Positions 44,215 to 53,471 of a stretch of 64,000 nucleotides of DNA are shown piece by piece. A program made the position numbers and the translations under genes. How positions within the stretch are numbered: the first letter of the stretch is position 1; each line of letters begins with the position of its first letter. The DNA comes from Lacrimispora celerecrescens (lineage in GTDB: Bacteria; Bacillota; Clostridia; Lachnospirales; Lachnospiraceae), in assembly GCF_000732605.1 (NCBI RefSeq), contig NZ_JPME01000020.1:1-64000 (forward strand), given 5' to 3'. The notes below the pieces were generated by a model that had not been told where the DNA came from, did no database searches, and saw nothing but the letters and a program-made list of their open reading frames with translations.

Positions 44215-45504
44215 TTATTTTTTAGGCATAAGTGCTTTCGTGCCTCCCATATAGGGCTGTAACGCCTCAGGAATCCTCACGGTTCCATCCGCCTGTAAGT
44301 TGTTTTCCAGGAAAGCGATCAGCATTCTTGGAGGAGCAGCTACGGTGTTATTTAACGTATGGGCAAAATACTTTCTACCATCGTCTCCAGAAACACGAAT
44401 TTTAAGTCTTCTTGCCTGAGCATCACCTAAATTAGAGCAGCTTCCTACCTCAAAATACTTTTTCTGTCTTGGGGACCAAGCCTCCACATCCACTGATTTC
44501 ACCTTTAAATCCGCCAAATCTCCGGAACAGCATTCCAGAGTTCTTACCGGGATATCCAGGGAACGGAATAAGTCAACCGTATTCTGCCATAATTTATCAT
44601 ACCAATCCATACTTTCTTCTGGCTTGCAGACAACGATCATCTCCTGCTTTTCAAACTGATGGATCCGGTACACTCCACGTTCTTCCAAACCATGAGCGCC
44701 TTTCTCCTTACGGAAACAAGGAGAATAACTGGTTAAGGTCTGAGGAAGCTTTTCTTCCGGAAGAATGGTATCAATGAATTTTCCAATCATGGAATGCTCG
44801 CTGGTACCGATCAGATATAAATCCTCTCCTTCAATCTTATACATCATGGCATCCATTTCAGCAAAGCTCATAACGCCGGTAACCACTTCACTGCGGATCA
44901 TGAAAGGAGGGATGCAATAGGTAAAACCACGGCTGATCATGAAATCCCTTGCATAGGAAAGTACGGAAGAATGAAGTCTTGCAATATCGCCCATCAGGTA
45001 ATAAAAGCCATTGCCTGCCACTTTTCTTGCGCTGTCAAGGTCAATGCCGTCAAAGCTTTCCATGATATCTGTGTGATAGGGAATCTCGAATTCAGGAACA
45101 ACCGGCTCGCCGTAACGCTCTACCTCTACGTTCTCGCTGTCATCCTTACCGATGGGTACGCTGGAATCAATGATATTCGGAATCGTCATCATGATCTTTT
45201 TGATTCTTTCTTCCAGATCACGTTCCTTTTCTTCCAACCGAGCCAGATGATCAGAAGCATCGGTCACGTTCTTCTTCATTTCCTCTGCTTCTTCCTTTTT
45301 ACCCTGTCCCATCAAGGCGCCGATCTGTTTGGAAAGTTTGTTACGTTCAGCTCTTAAAGCATCCCCTTCCTGCTTCGCTGTACGGTTCTGCTCATCAAGT
45401 TCAATGACCTCGTCAACTAATGGCAGCTTGCTATCCTGGAATTTATTTTTAATGTTTTCCTTTACAATTTCAGGATTTTCTCTTACAAACTTTAAATCTA
45501 ACAT
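44215..45504 (-). CDS. serS: Seryl-tRNA synthetase
   Basis: SerS charges tRNA-Ser and, for selenocysteine users, tRNA-Sec. The 429 residues show the N-terminal coiled-coil arm (about 30-105) that holds the long variable arm of the tRNA, then class II motifs: IGTSEHSMIG, FRKEKGAHGLEERGVYRIHQF and SGDDGRKYFAHTLNNT. GGAGG precedes the ATG. No T-box leader is seen in the 130-base gap upstream. Confidence 0.97.
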   Translation of the reverse strand: MLDLKFVRENPEIVKENIKNKFQDSKLPLVDEVIELDEQNRTAKQEGDALRAERNKLSKQIGALMGQGKKEEAEEMKKNVTDASDHLARLEEKERDLEERIKKIMMTIPNIIDSSVPIGKDDSENVEVERYGEPVVPEFEIPYHTDIMESFDGIDLDSARKVAGNGFYYLMGDIARLHSSVLSYARDFMISRGFTYCIPPFMIRSEVVTGVMSFAEMDAMMYKIEGEDLYLIGTSEHSMIGKFIDTILPEEKLPQTLTSYSPCFRKEKGAHGLEERGVYRIHQFEKQEMIVVCKPEESMDWYDKLWQNTVDLFRSLDIPVRTLECCSGDLADLKVKSVDVEAWSPRQKKYFEVGSCSNLGDAQARRLKIRVSGDDGRKYFAHTLNNTVAAPPRMLIAFLENNLQADGTVRIPEALQPYMGGTKALMPKK

Positions 45505-45580
45505 GGTGTTCCTCCTGGTTTTTCCTCAATATTTTCTGCGAAAGTTGTCCCGCATGATAGTCTGCCGTTGATTATACTAC

Positions 45581-45608
45581 AAAAAAAGGGCAAAGAAAAG
45601 CCCCTTTC
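45581..45608 (-). terminator. Terminator after the pyridoxamine kinase gene
   Basis: AAAGGGGC pairs with GCCCTTT around an eight- or nine-base loop and is followed by TTTTTTT on the minus strand; it separates the kinase from serS. Confidence 0.85.
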
Positions 45609-45636
45609 CTAAAATTCCCCATCCTTCGCCTCATTC

Positions 45637-46477
45637 TTATCCCCGAATCAGCATAGAAAGGATTTCTTCAAAGCACACTCCGTTTTTAATCGGGACATGC
45701 AGCTCATCGGATTTTATAATACTGGCCTTTACAAAACCGGCCGCTTTTTTCACTGATTCTGTTAATGGAATCCCTTTCACGGTCTGGGCTGCGAGGATGC
45801 TGGAAAACACATCTCCGGTCCCCGGCCGTTCACTTCCTACATGAAGAGAGCGCAAAAAATGGGGCTCCCGGTTCTTCTCCGCCACTACATTGGTCACATA
45901 GTTGCCTTCCCTTACTCCCGTGATCACCACGGAATCCGGTCCCATATCCCATATCTCTGCGGCCATGGAAAGAAGCTCTGAACGCTTCCAGCCTGATGAC
46001 CGGTATTTTCTGCCGGTTAAGATACAGGCCTCTGTCAGATTTGGGGTCACAATGTCACCAAAGCCCACCAGTTCCTTCATACGGCTGCACATCCGTTCCG
46101 TATAGGTCTGATAAGCCTTGCCGTGATCTCCCATAATAGGATCTACCAAAACCGTTGTTTCCGGTGTTCTAAACTCCTTAATCATGTCAATGACAATTCC
46201 AATCTGTTCCTCGGAACCTAAAAACCCGCTGTAAATTCCGTCAAAGGATAAATCCAGTTTCTTCCACTGTTCAATATATAAGGGCATTTTTTCTGTATAA
46301 TCGTCGAAAAAGTAGGTGGAAAATCCGGTATGGCTGGATAGAATGGATGTGGGAACCGGACAACACTGTACCTTTAAGGCTGAAAGAATAGGAAGAGCCA
46401 CTGTTAAGGAACAGCGGCCATATCCCGACAGATCATGAATAACAGCAATTTTTTTTCTGATGTTTTTCTGATGTCAT
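45637..46477 (-). pseudogene. Pyridoxamine/pyridoxal kinase, frameshifted near its start
   Basis: A PfkB/ThiD-type vitamin B6 kinase of about 279 residues if intact. The expected start is ATG 46477, with AGGAG five bases upstream; it reads MTSEKHQKK and then runs out of frame in eight A (plus-strand T at 46449-46456). With seven A the frame continues IAVIHDLSGYGRCSLT, the conserved N-terminus, into ALPILSALKVQ, SSHTGFSTYFFDDYT and the catalytic GTGDVFSSILAA. As written only a fragment from GTG 46401 is open, lacking the first substrate-binding strand. Either a homopolymer error, a mutation, or slippage. It is coupled to an ECF S component. Confidence 0.8.
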
Positions 46478-46485
46478 AAGAGCTC

Positions 46486-47073
46486 CTAACAAATTTTTGT
46501 AAATAAACCCGACTTAATCAATGAATTTCTAAGAGGCATGTAAATGATGACGGAAACAATGGCGGAGGTGATTGCATTAATCGAAGTGGCTGCAACGTTC
46601 CACGCCAGTGTAAGCTCTGCCGCCGGTTTCCCCAGAATCAGAAGCTTGTAATAATAACCGACCAGCGGATCAAAAATTACATTGAACAATAGTCCCCCTG
46701 CAACTGCCGTAATGGTCCAGGTCAGAATATGCTTTTTGTCAGAGGATTCATTGATCTTACCGATTCTATGGGCCAGAAATCCTGTAATAAGACCGATGCA
46801 CAATTTTAATACAAATGTCTTTGGCGCATATACCACATAAACCGGATCAAAAAGGTCTCCTATGGTCATACCGATCGCGCCGCCTAATCCGCCGTACAGC
46901 CCGCCTAATAAAAGTGCTCCCAAAACACAGACCGAATTTCCTAAGTGAATGGAAGTGGCATCCCCTCCCGGAAGTGTGATCTTAAATTGCAGGAATGTAA
47001 ATACTACGTAGGACATAGCGGCAAACAGTCCTGTCAGTGCGGTTTTATAAATCCTGTTGTCTGTTTTACTCAT
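46486..47073 (-). CDS. ECF transporter S component, probably vitamin B6-related
   Basis: A 195-residue membrane protein with about six helices. IYKTALTGLFAAMSYVVFTF and the glycine-rich segment LGALLLGGLYGGLGGAIGM match the ECF S-component fold, in which the substrate binder joins a shared ATPase/T module. The stop is eight bases before the pyridoxamine kinase ATG. That pairing suggests a B6 precursor (pyridoxine/pyridoxamine) as substrate, resembling the PdxU group; this is inference from context. Preceded by GGGAGG. Confidence 0.8.
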   Translation of the reverse strand: MSKTDNRIYKTALTGLFAAMSYVVFTFLQFKITLPGGDATSIHLGNSVCVLGALLLGGLYGGLGGAIGMTIGDLFDPVYVVYAPKTFVLKLCIGLITGFLAHRIGKINESSDKKHILTWTITAVAGGLLFNVIFDPLVGYYYKLLILGKPAAELTLAWNVAATSINAITSAIVSVIIYMPLRNSLIKSGLFTKIC

Positions 47074-47169
47074 TGGTAATTCCTCCCTTGCTGCTCTTGT
47101 TGTTCTTTATCTTAGCACGCAAGTGGAGTGATATAAATATCCAGTTTCGATATATTAAGCCATGCCAGT

Positions 47170-47832
47170 CTAGTCATGGGATTGGATACAGATTAAGGTA
47201 CCGGAAGCAAATTCGATTGTGCCCTCTTCACCAGTCAGCTCATTGCTGATGCATAAGCTGGTTCCTAAGTCAATGTCCTTTTCATAAAGAGGATACTTGA
47301 AACCGGTCAGTGTGATTTTCTTCACTTCCCCGCACAGGGGAAGAAAGGAGATATACTTTCCCCATAATGTTTCAGCCAGAAACGTTCTCCCTTTATCAAT
47401 CACTGTGATCCAGTTCTTTTCATCAACAATGGCAGCTTCCACACCCTTTTTTAGGCAGGCATAAAGAAGATGGAGATTGCCGATAAAATGATCCATCCTT
47501 CCTCCTGTTGCCCCCAGCAGGACCAGCTTCGAGCAGCCAAGTCCTATGGCGGTATTTAAGGCAAGCTCTGTATCTGTTTCATCCTTTTCCGGTTTGTGTA
47601 TTTCCCAGGTAATATTGTCTGAACTGTTTTTATACTCTGCCAGGATATCTTCTGCTACCGAATCAAAATCTCCAACAATGGCATCCGGCTTTAACTGAAG
47701 TCTGGAAAGAGCTGCCAGTCCCCCATCTACTGCGATGATTTTATCAAACGTTCTGTTTTCTAAGAAGCTGCCGGCAAATCCATAATCTATGATTCCCCCG
47801 GTAACAATCAAACCTGTAGTTTCTTCTTTCAC
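47170..47832 (-). CDS. thiN: Thiamine pyrophosphokinase
   Basis: This enzyme converts thiamine to the cofactor TPP with ATP. The 220 residues show IIAVDGGLAAL, DAIVGDFDSV, KDETDTELALNTAI and the signature LLGATGGRMDHFIGNLHLL. It overlaps rpe by four bases and is the last gene of the priA-to-thiN run. No TPP riboswitch is seen. Confidence 0.94.
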   Translation of the reverse strand: MKEETTGLIVTGGIIDYGFAGSFLENRTFDKIIAVDGGLAALSRLQLKPDAIVGDFDSVAEDILAEYKNSSDNITWEIHKPEKDETDTELALNTAIGLGCSKLVLLGATGGRMDHFIGNLHLLYACLKKGVEAAIVDEKNWITVIDKGRTFLAETLWGKYISFLPLCGEVKKITLTGFKYPLYEKDIDLGTSLCISNELTGEEGTIEFASGTLICIQSHD

Positions 47833-48491
47833 ACTTCATATTCCTCAAATATTTTTAAGAATGCCTTTGTATTCTCAGCCGCATTTCCTTTAAATACAGC
47901 GGAACCAGCCACAAATACATTGGCGCCTGCTTCAATCAGTTCTCTCACGTTATCACAGGTAACGCCACCGTCAACCTGGATATCTGTCTCTAAATTCCGC
48001 TCCTTACAGATGCGCCTTAAGGCCCTGACCTTATCAAGTGTATACGGAATAAATTTTTGTCCGCCAAAGCCTGGGTTTACCGTCATGATTAAAACCATGT
48101 CTACTTCCGGCAAAATGAAATCCAGGACAGATAAGGAGGTTGCCGGATTTAAGGCCACTCCGGCTTTTAGCCCTGCTTCCTTGATCTGGTTTATGGTACG
48201 GTCTAAGTGGGTGCAGGCTTCCGCATGAACACAGATGAGATCAGCTCCCGCTTCTTTGATATCATTGATATATCTTCCAGGTTCTTCAACCATCATGTGG
48301 ACATCGAATACCCGGTCAGAGCAGCTTCGCAGGCTTCCGATAACCGGCATTCCAAATGAAATACTGGGCACAAATGCACCATCCATCACATCCAGATGAA
48401 TGTACTGGGCTCCTGCCTCCGACACTTCAGCTACCTGCTGTCCAAGTTTTTTAAAGTCTGCCGCTAATATGGAAGGGGCAAGTTTAAGCAT
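47829..48491 (-). CDS. rpe: Ribulose-phosphate 3-epimerase
   Basis: Rpe interconverts ribulose-5-phosphate and xylulose-5-phosphate in the pentose phosphate pathway. The 220 residues form a TIM barrel: KLAPSILAADFKKLG, HLDVMDGAFVPSISFG, MTVNPGFGGQKFIP and VDGGVTCDNV. All metal and catalytic residues are seen. It starts one base after rsgA. Confidence 0.97.
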   Translation of the reverse strand: MLKLAPSILAADFKKLGQQVAEVSEAGAQYIHLDVMDGAFVPSISFGMPVIGSLRSCSDRVFDVHMMVEEPGRYINDIKEAGADLICVHAEACTHLDRTINQIKEAGLKAGVALNPATSLSVLDFILPEVDMVLIMTVNPGFGGQKFIPYTLDKVRALRRICKERNLETDIQVDGGVTCDNVRELIEAGANVFVAGSAVFKGNAAENTKAFLKIFEEYEV

Positions 48492-48492
48492 A

Positions 48493-49371
48493 TTAATATC
48501 TCCTTTTCTCTTTTAGATCCTGATATAAAAGCCGGTAATTTTCATATCGGCCCCGGTTTATTTTTCCTTCTTCTACCGCAGCTTTTATGCCGCAGGTTTT
48601 TTCTCCTATGTGCACACAGCCCAGGAACCGGCACCCGTCTTCATAGGATTCAAACTCCGGAAAATAATCCTTCAGTTGACCGCACTCCAAGTCTTCCAAG
48701 TACATGGAACTAAATCCCGGTGTATCCATAAGGTACGTATCACGTCCGATGCCAAAAAGCTCAGAATGCCTGGTCGTATGCTTTCCTCTCTGAATTTTCT
48801 CGCTGATATTGGCAGTCTCCATCTCAGCCTGAGGATAGAGGAGGTTGGTTAAGGAGGACTTTCCCACTCCGGAAGGCCCTGCCAGAACCGTGGTTTTCCC
48901 ACGCACCAGATCTCTGATCTCCTCAATTCCCTGATCGTCATAGGTACTGGTAAAATATACGGGATAGCCAGCTGCCTCATAGATTGCTCCAAGAGCCAGC
49001 TTTTCTTCTCTATTTGTTAAATCAGTTTTATTAAAACAGATTTTTACTGGAACCTCCTGAACTTCCATCATAACCAGAAAACGATCCAGCAGATTTAAGT
49101 TGGGTTCCGGATGGGTGATGGCAAATAGCACCAGCGCCTGATCCACATTGGCTACGGCAGGTCGAACCAGGGTATTTTTCCTTGGGAGGATTTGATCGAT
49201 GTTTCCTTTCATTTCCAAACTGTCCAGAATAGAAAATTCCACATCATCTCCAACCAGAGGCTTCACATTTTTATTGCGAAAAATACCCTTTGCTTTACAT
49301 TCATAGATGTTTTCGTCCGTGCCGTGCACATAGTAAAAACCTGCAATTCCTTTCAAAATTTTTCCTGTCAT
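48493..49371 (-). CDS. rsgA: Small-subunit assembly GTPase RsgA
   Basis: RsgA is a circularly permuted GTPase that checks 30S maturation. The 292 residues have an OB fold at the N-terminus, G4 as CFNKTDLTN, the P-loop LAGPSGVGKSSLTNLL, a DTPGFSSM motif, and the zinc knuckle around CRFLGCVHIGEKTCGIK. It lies between prkC and rpe, as in most Firmicutes. Confidence 0.96.
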   Translation of the reverse strand: MTGKILKGIAGFYYVHGTDENIYECKAKGIFRNKNVKPLVGDDVEFSILDSLEMKGNIDQILPRKNTLVRPAVANVDQALVLFAITHPEPNLNLLDRFLVMMEVQEVPVKICFNKTDLTNREEKLALGAIYEAAGYPVYFTSTYDDQGIEEIRDLVRGKTTVLAGPSGVGKSSLTNLLYPQAEMETANISEKIQRGKHTTRHSELFGIGRDTYLMDTPGFSSMYLEDLECGQLKDYFPEFESYEDGCRFLGCVHIGEKTCGIKAAVEEGKINRGRYENYRLLYQDLKEKRRY

Positions 49372-49410
49372 ATATTTTCCTTTTTTCCTGATACCCGAAG
49401 GGTGTGTTCC

Positions 49411-51570
49411 TTACGATTGCGGTACCGGAATAAACGTGACGTAATAAGAATTAATTATATCACCTGTTTCCACATTCACGATTTCTACTGTCCCGCCGGA
49501 GATGCCGTAAACGCCTTCTATATTTTTAAACGATACGGGAAGCGACTGGTCGCCTGCCATGGTAACGGGTCCCATAAGTTCTCTGATTTCGTCCCTTCCA
49601 TTCACCGACTGTCTCAGCTGTATCTTTAAGGTAAGCTGGGTGCTGCCGGAGCCTGGTCCGATAATATTTTGCAGTGGATAAGACTTTTCAATGGAAGCCA
49701 GATATTTGTATTTAGACTGTTGGGCGGTTCCGCTGCTGAGGACAAAATCCACGGCTGTACCCGCTTCTACCTGGCTGTTTTCAGTTAAGGACTGACTGAT
49801 AACGCTGCCACGGGGAACCGTCTCAGAGGCGGCTTCTGTAACCGTTCCCTGAACCAGCCCTGCATCAGCCAGCATCTCCACAGCGATCTCCTGGGTCTGG
49901 CCGACAATGTTCGGAACAGTGGTCGGATTGGCAAGAGCCGGACCGCTGCTTAATACCAGAGTTACGGTTTCTCCTTCTTTTGCCTTATCAGGACTGTAGC
50001 TGATTACATATCCTGACGCTACGGTTTCGCTGTTCTTCTGTTCCACATTGACTGTCAGGCCATTGCCCTCCAGCGCTGTTTTGGCAGCAACGCCATCCAT
50101 CTTCTCTAAGTCTAGCTTTGTTAAATCAATGGTCGCATGCTCCGGTCCCTTGCTGACCACTACATAAACAGCAGAATATTTATCAATTACCGTACCCTCT
50201 GCCGGGTCCTGAGACACAATATCACCTTTGTCTACGGTGTCATCAAATACATAATCACTTACCTTCATGTACAGACCGCCGTTATCTTTTAACTTCTGCT
50301 CAGCAATATCCGTAGCCAATCCCACAACGCTTGTCATTTTTACTTTTTTATCACTTAACGTTTCTTCTGTAGAAATCTCCGCAGTTGGTTCGGTTTCCTT
50401 GGGAGAACCGGAACGGAATAATCCGCCCACTTTAGAGAACACAATAACCAGTACGATCACAATGAGAATGGCTACAACAACGCCTGCCGCAGTGAGCAGT
50501 CTTTCGATTTTAGGATTGATGTCATCCTCTGTATCCTGTTTCCTGGCTTTGCTGCTTCCTTGCTGCCCTCCCGCGTTTTTATCCGGGCGGCGTTCCGGCC
50601 GCTGCTCCTGATTCCTGTTTCCATTCCGGCCGGCAATGGGATCTGCCTGGATCTTCCGGCCGGAACGAATCTGTTCTAACTCCGGTTTTCCGATAATAAC
50701 CGTCTGGGAATCATCCACCTGGGAATTATATTGTACAAAATCTCCGTCAGGATTCACAAGAGCCTTCCGTAAGTCGGATATGACCTCATGCATGCTTCCA
50801 TAACGGTACTCCGGTTTCTTTTCGGTACATTTTAAAATAATATTTTCAAGACCTACCGGAATGTTCTCATTATAATAACTGGGCGGTGTGATAGGGTCTT
50901 CCAAATGGGCCAGGGCAACCGTCACGGTATTATCGCCCTGAAACGGGACTCTGCCAGCCACCATTTCGTACATGGTGATACCCAGAGAATAAACATCACT
51001 TCTCACATCACTGTAACCGCCTCTTGCCTGTTCAGGAGATATGTAATGGACTGAACCTACCGCGGTAGCACTTAAGGTCTGGGAAGAGGCTGCCCGTGCG
51101 ATTCCAAAATCAGCCACTTTTACTTTTCCATCCCTGGCAATGATGATATTCTGCGGCTTGATATCCCGATGTATGATCCCTTGTTCATGAGCCGCTTCGA
51201 TTCCCTGTGCAACGGAAATAGCAACACCAATGGCCTCCTTAACATCAAGACAGCCTTTTTTATTAATATAATTTTTTAATGTAATTCCTTCAATCAGTTC
51301 CATAACAATGTAATGAAGATTCCCTTCATCCACTACATCATAGATATTTACGATGTTGGGATGGGAAAGGCGGGCAGCCGCCTGGGCTTCCATTTTAAAC
51401 TTGCTGACAAAACCGCTGTCAGAACTGAATTCTTCCTTCAAGACCTTTATGGCAACAGGGCGGTTTAATTTATGGCACAGGGCCTTATACACATCTGACA
51501 TCCCGCCGGAACCAATCTGCTCCAGTATTTCATATCTGTCCTGTAAAAATGTCCCCGGTCTTAAGATCAT
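49411..51570 (-). CDS. prkC: PASTA-domain Ser/Thr kinase PrkC
   Basis: PrkC senses muropeptides and phosphorylates proteins in cell wall and germination control. In 719 residues, the kinase domain (about 12-272) has GSGGMSDVYKA, the HRD motif at 135 (IIHRDIKPQN) and DFG at 154. A basic linker leads to one membrane helix (about 360-379). Three external PASTA repeats follow (about 410-476, 477-545, 546-615), then a C-terminal extension of about 100 residues. It overlaps prpC by four bases. Confidence 0.95.
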   Translation of the reverse strand: MILRPGTFLQDRYEILEQIGSGGMSDVYKALCHKLNRPVAIKVLKEEFSSDSGFVSKFKMEAQAAARLSHPNIVNIYDVVDEGNLHYIVMELIEGITLKNYINKKGCLDVKEAIGVAISVAQGIEAAHEQGIIHRDIKPQNIIIARDGKVKVADFGIARAASSQTLSATAVGSVHYISPEQARGGYSDVRSDVYSLGITMYEMVAGRVPFQGDNTVTVALAHLEDPITPPSYYNENIPVGLENIILKCTEKKPEYRYGSMHEVISDLRKALVNPDGDFVQYNSQVDDSQTVIIGKPELEQIRSGRKIQADPIAGRNGNRNQEQRPERRPDKNAGGQQGSSKARKQDTEDDINPKIERLLTAAGVVVAILIVIVLVIVFSKVGGLFRSGSPKETEPTAEISTEETLSDKKVKMTSVVGLATDIAEQKLKDNGGLYMKVSDYVFDDTVDKGDIVSQDPAEGTVIDKYSAVYVVVSKGPEHATIDLTKLDLEKMDGVAAKTALEGNGLTVNVEQKNSETVASGYVISYSPDKAKEGETVTLVLSSGPALANPTTVPNIVGQTQEIAVEMLADAGLVQGTVTEAASETVPRGSVISQSLTENSQVEAGTAVDFVLSSGTAQQSKYKYLASIEKSYPLQNIIGPGSGSTQLTLKIQLRQSVNGRDEIRELMGPVTMAGDQSLPVSFKNIEGVYGISGGTVEIVNVETGDIINSYYVTFIPVPQS

Positions 51571-52310
51571 AAGCTTACCTCCCTGCCAATTTGCGGATCA
51601 ATTAAAACAACAGCTATATTGTCTTTTCCGCCATTATCATTGGCTATTGTAATCAACTTCTCTGCCTTTTCTGGCAGTTCCAGTTCCGAGCATATAATTT
51701 CTTCTATCTCAGCGTCCTCAAGCATATTACTGAGTCCATCGGAACACATGAGCACATAATCCCCTGGTTCCAGGCTGACTTCAAAAAAATCAATCTCCAG
51801 CTTATCCTCTGTACCAACCGCTCTTGTAATAATATTCTTCTTTTCCCGGTAATCCCGGCTTCCCCGTTCCAGTTGGCCTAAAGATACCAGTTCTTCCACG
51901 TAGGAATGGTCCTTTGTAATCTGCTGCAGGCGATTCCTTACCAGATACAGACGGCTGTCTCCTACGTTAGCCACATACATCGTAGTGTCTTCGATCACTG
52001 CCGCCACAAGGGTTGTTCCCATGCCGTTTAATTCTGTGCTTTTCATAGATTCCTGGTAAAGCATTCCGTTGACCTTCAAGATTTCCTCCCGAAGAAGCGG
52101 AACAATACCCAGCGAATCCGCTTGTTTTAAATGAGCCACCAGACTTTCGGCAATATATCTGGAGGCATAATCTCCGGCCTGATGACCGCCCATACCGTCT
52201 GCAACCAAAAAAAGATTGGGCAGAGTACCCAAGGGCTCCGTCTGGGCATAGACATAATCCTGATTGGCCGTACGAACCCTTCCGGTGTCCGTCATAGCGC
52301 AAGCCTTCAT
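51567..52310 (-). CDS. prpC: PP2C-family Ser/Thr phosphatase PrpC
   Basis: PrpC reverses PrkC phosphorylation. The 247 residues contain the metal motifs DTGRVRTANQDY, LVADGMGGHQAGD, GDSRLYLVR and MCSDGLSNML, and the late GGKDNIAVVLID. The gene is translationally coupled to prkC, as in other Firmicutes. Preceded by rlmN after 28 bases. Confidence 0.95.
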   Translation of the reverse strand: MKACAMTDTGRVRTANQDYVYAQTEPLGTLPNLFLVADGMGGHQAGDYASRYIAESLVAHLKQADSLGIVPLLREEILKVNGMLYQESMKSTELNGMGTTLVAAVIEDTTMYVANVGDSRLYLVRNRLQQITKDHSYVEELVSLGQLERGSRDYREKKNIITRAVGTEDKLEIDFFEVSLEPGDYVLMCSDGLSNMLEDAEIEEIICSELELPEKAEKLITIANDNGGKDNIAVVLIDPQIGREVSL

Positions 52311-52337
52311 CGTTTTATTCTCACTTCCTCTTTATTT

Positions 52338-53402
52338 CTATAGCAACGAGCCAGGCGCAGTAACTGACTCTTGATTTAAAAAGCTTTTCCTCAGCTGTCC
52401 ACAGGCGCCGTTAATATCCCGTCCCATTTCTCTTCTTATAGTAACATTTATTCCGTTTTTTTCAAGAAGATTTTTAAATGCTTCTATAGCTTTTCGGTCT
52501 GACTGTACGTAATTACGCTCTTTAATAGGATTTACCGGAATCAGATTCACATGTCCATGTTGTCCTTTTAAAAGAGCAGTAAGTGCGGAGGCTTCCTTTA
52601 AATTGTCGTTAACTCCGCTCACCAGGCTGTATTCAAAGGTAAGCCTTCTCCCGGTTTTTTCAAAATACGTCTGGCAGGCATCCAGTACATCTTTTAGAGG
52701 GAAGCGATTGGCAACGGGCATCAGGGTTTTCCTCACTTCATCGTTTGGTGCATGAAGAGACAATGCCAGAGTAATCTGTAAATCCTCTTCAGCCAAACGA
52801 AGAATTCCCGGAACAATGCCGCAGGTGGATACCGTTATGCCTCGCTGGCTGATATTCAGCCCATTTTCATCAGTAAGAAGACGAATGAATTGAACCAGAT
52901 TATCATAATTGTCTAGAGGTTCTCCGGAGCCCATGACAACCACATTGGAAACCCGTTCTCCGGTAATTCTCTGAATCCGGTATATCTGATCAAGCATTTC
53001 AGAAGGAGTTAGGTTTCTTTCCAGCCCGTCAAGTGTGGAAGCGCAGAACCGGCAGCCCATGCGGCAGCCCACCTGAGATGAAATGCAGACTGAATTTCCA
53101 TGCTTGTACTTCATTAAAACGCTTTCAATCACATTTCCATCGGAAAGGGCAAATAAGTATTTTCTTGTTTCATCTATTTTTGAAATCTTTTCCTCTACAA
53201 CTGTAAGGCACGTAAATTCTGCCAGCTGCAAAAGCTTTTCCTTCAGTGCGTTAGGAAGATTGGTCATTTCATTAAAATCAGAAGCCAGCTTCTGGTGCAT
53301 CCATTCATAAAGCTGCTTTGCACGGAAGGGCTTTTCTCCGATGGACACCATATAGGATGTTAAGCGTTCCATATCAAGAGATTTAATATCTATCTTATCC
53401 AT
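52338..53402 (-). CDS. rlmN: Dual-specificity RNA methyltransferase RlmN
   Basis: RlmN is a radical SAM enzyme that makes m2A in 23S rRNA (A2503) and tRNA. The 354 residues carry the cluster motif CRMGCRFCAS, the SAM region VVMGSGEPLDNYDNL and the essential late Cys in NGACGQLRK. Position 2503 sits in the drug-binding peptidyl transferase centre. It is a housekeeping RlmN, not Cfr, judged from its length and operon place. The leader carries the repeated hairpin-RBS element at 53411-53454. Confidence 0.96.
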   Translation of the reverse strand: MDKIDIKSLDMERLTSYMVSIGEKPFRAKQLYEWMHQKLASDFNEMTNLPNALKEKLLQLAEFTCLTVVEEKISKIDETRKYLFALSDGNVIESVLMKYKHGNSVCISSQVGCRMGCRFCASTLDGLERNLTPSEMLDQIYRIQRITGERVSNVVVMGSGEPLDNYDNLVQFIRLLTDENGLNISQRGITVSTCGIVPGILRLAEEDLQITLALSLHAPNDEVRKTLMPVANRFPLKDVLDACQTYFEKTGRRLTFEYSLVSGVNDNLKEASALTALLKGQHGHVNLIPVNPIKERNYVQSDRKAIEAFKNLLEKNGINVTIRREMGRDINGACGQLRKSFLNQESVTAPGSLL

Positions 53403-53410
53403 TATCCATT

Positions 53411-53454
53411 TCCTCTATTCTGCCCATGCTCTTTGGGCAGTGCCCACCCCGCTT
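53411..53454 (-). repeat. Hairpin-RBS repeat element, copy upstream of rlmN
   Basis: AGCGGGG is followed by the stem CTGCCC/GGGCAG with a nine-base loop (AAAGAGCAT), then AATAGAGGAAATGG with the rlmN ribosome site. It matches the copies before der and priA in stem position, loop length and downstream sequence. Confidence 0.6.
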
Positions 53455-53471
53455 TATCGGGTGTAAAGGCT

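Noticed and set aside
45505-45636. T-box leader ahead of serS
   Set aside because: No T-box core is visible; only a terminator of the preceding gene and a plain ribosome site.
47833-47900. TPP riboswitch for thiN
   Set aside because: thiN overlaps rpe and has no leader of its own.
52338-53402. Cfr-type drug resistance methyltransferase
   Set aside because: Length, motifs and the conserved rsmB-rlmN-prpC context all fit housekeeping RlmN.
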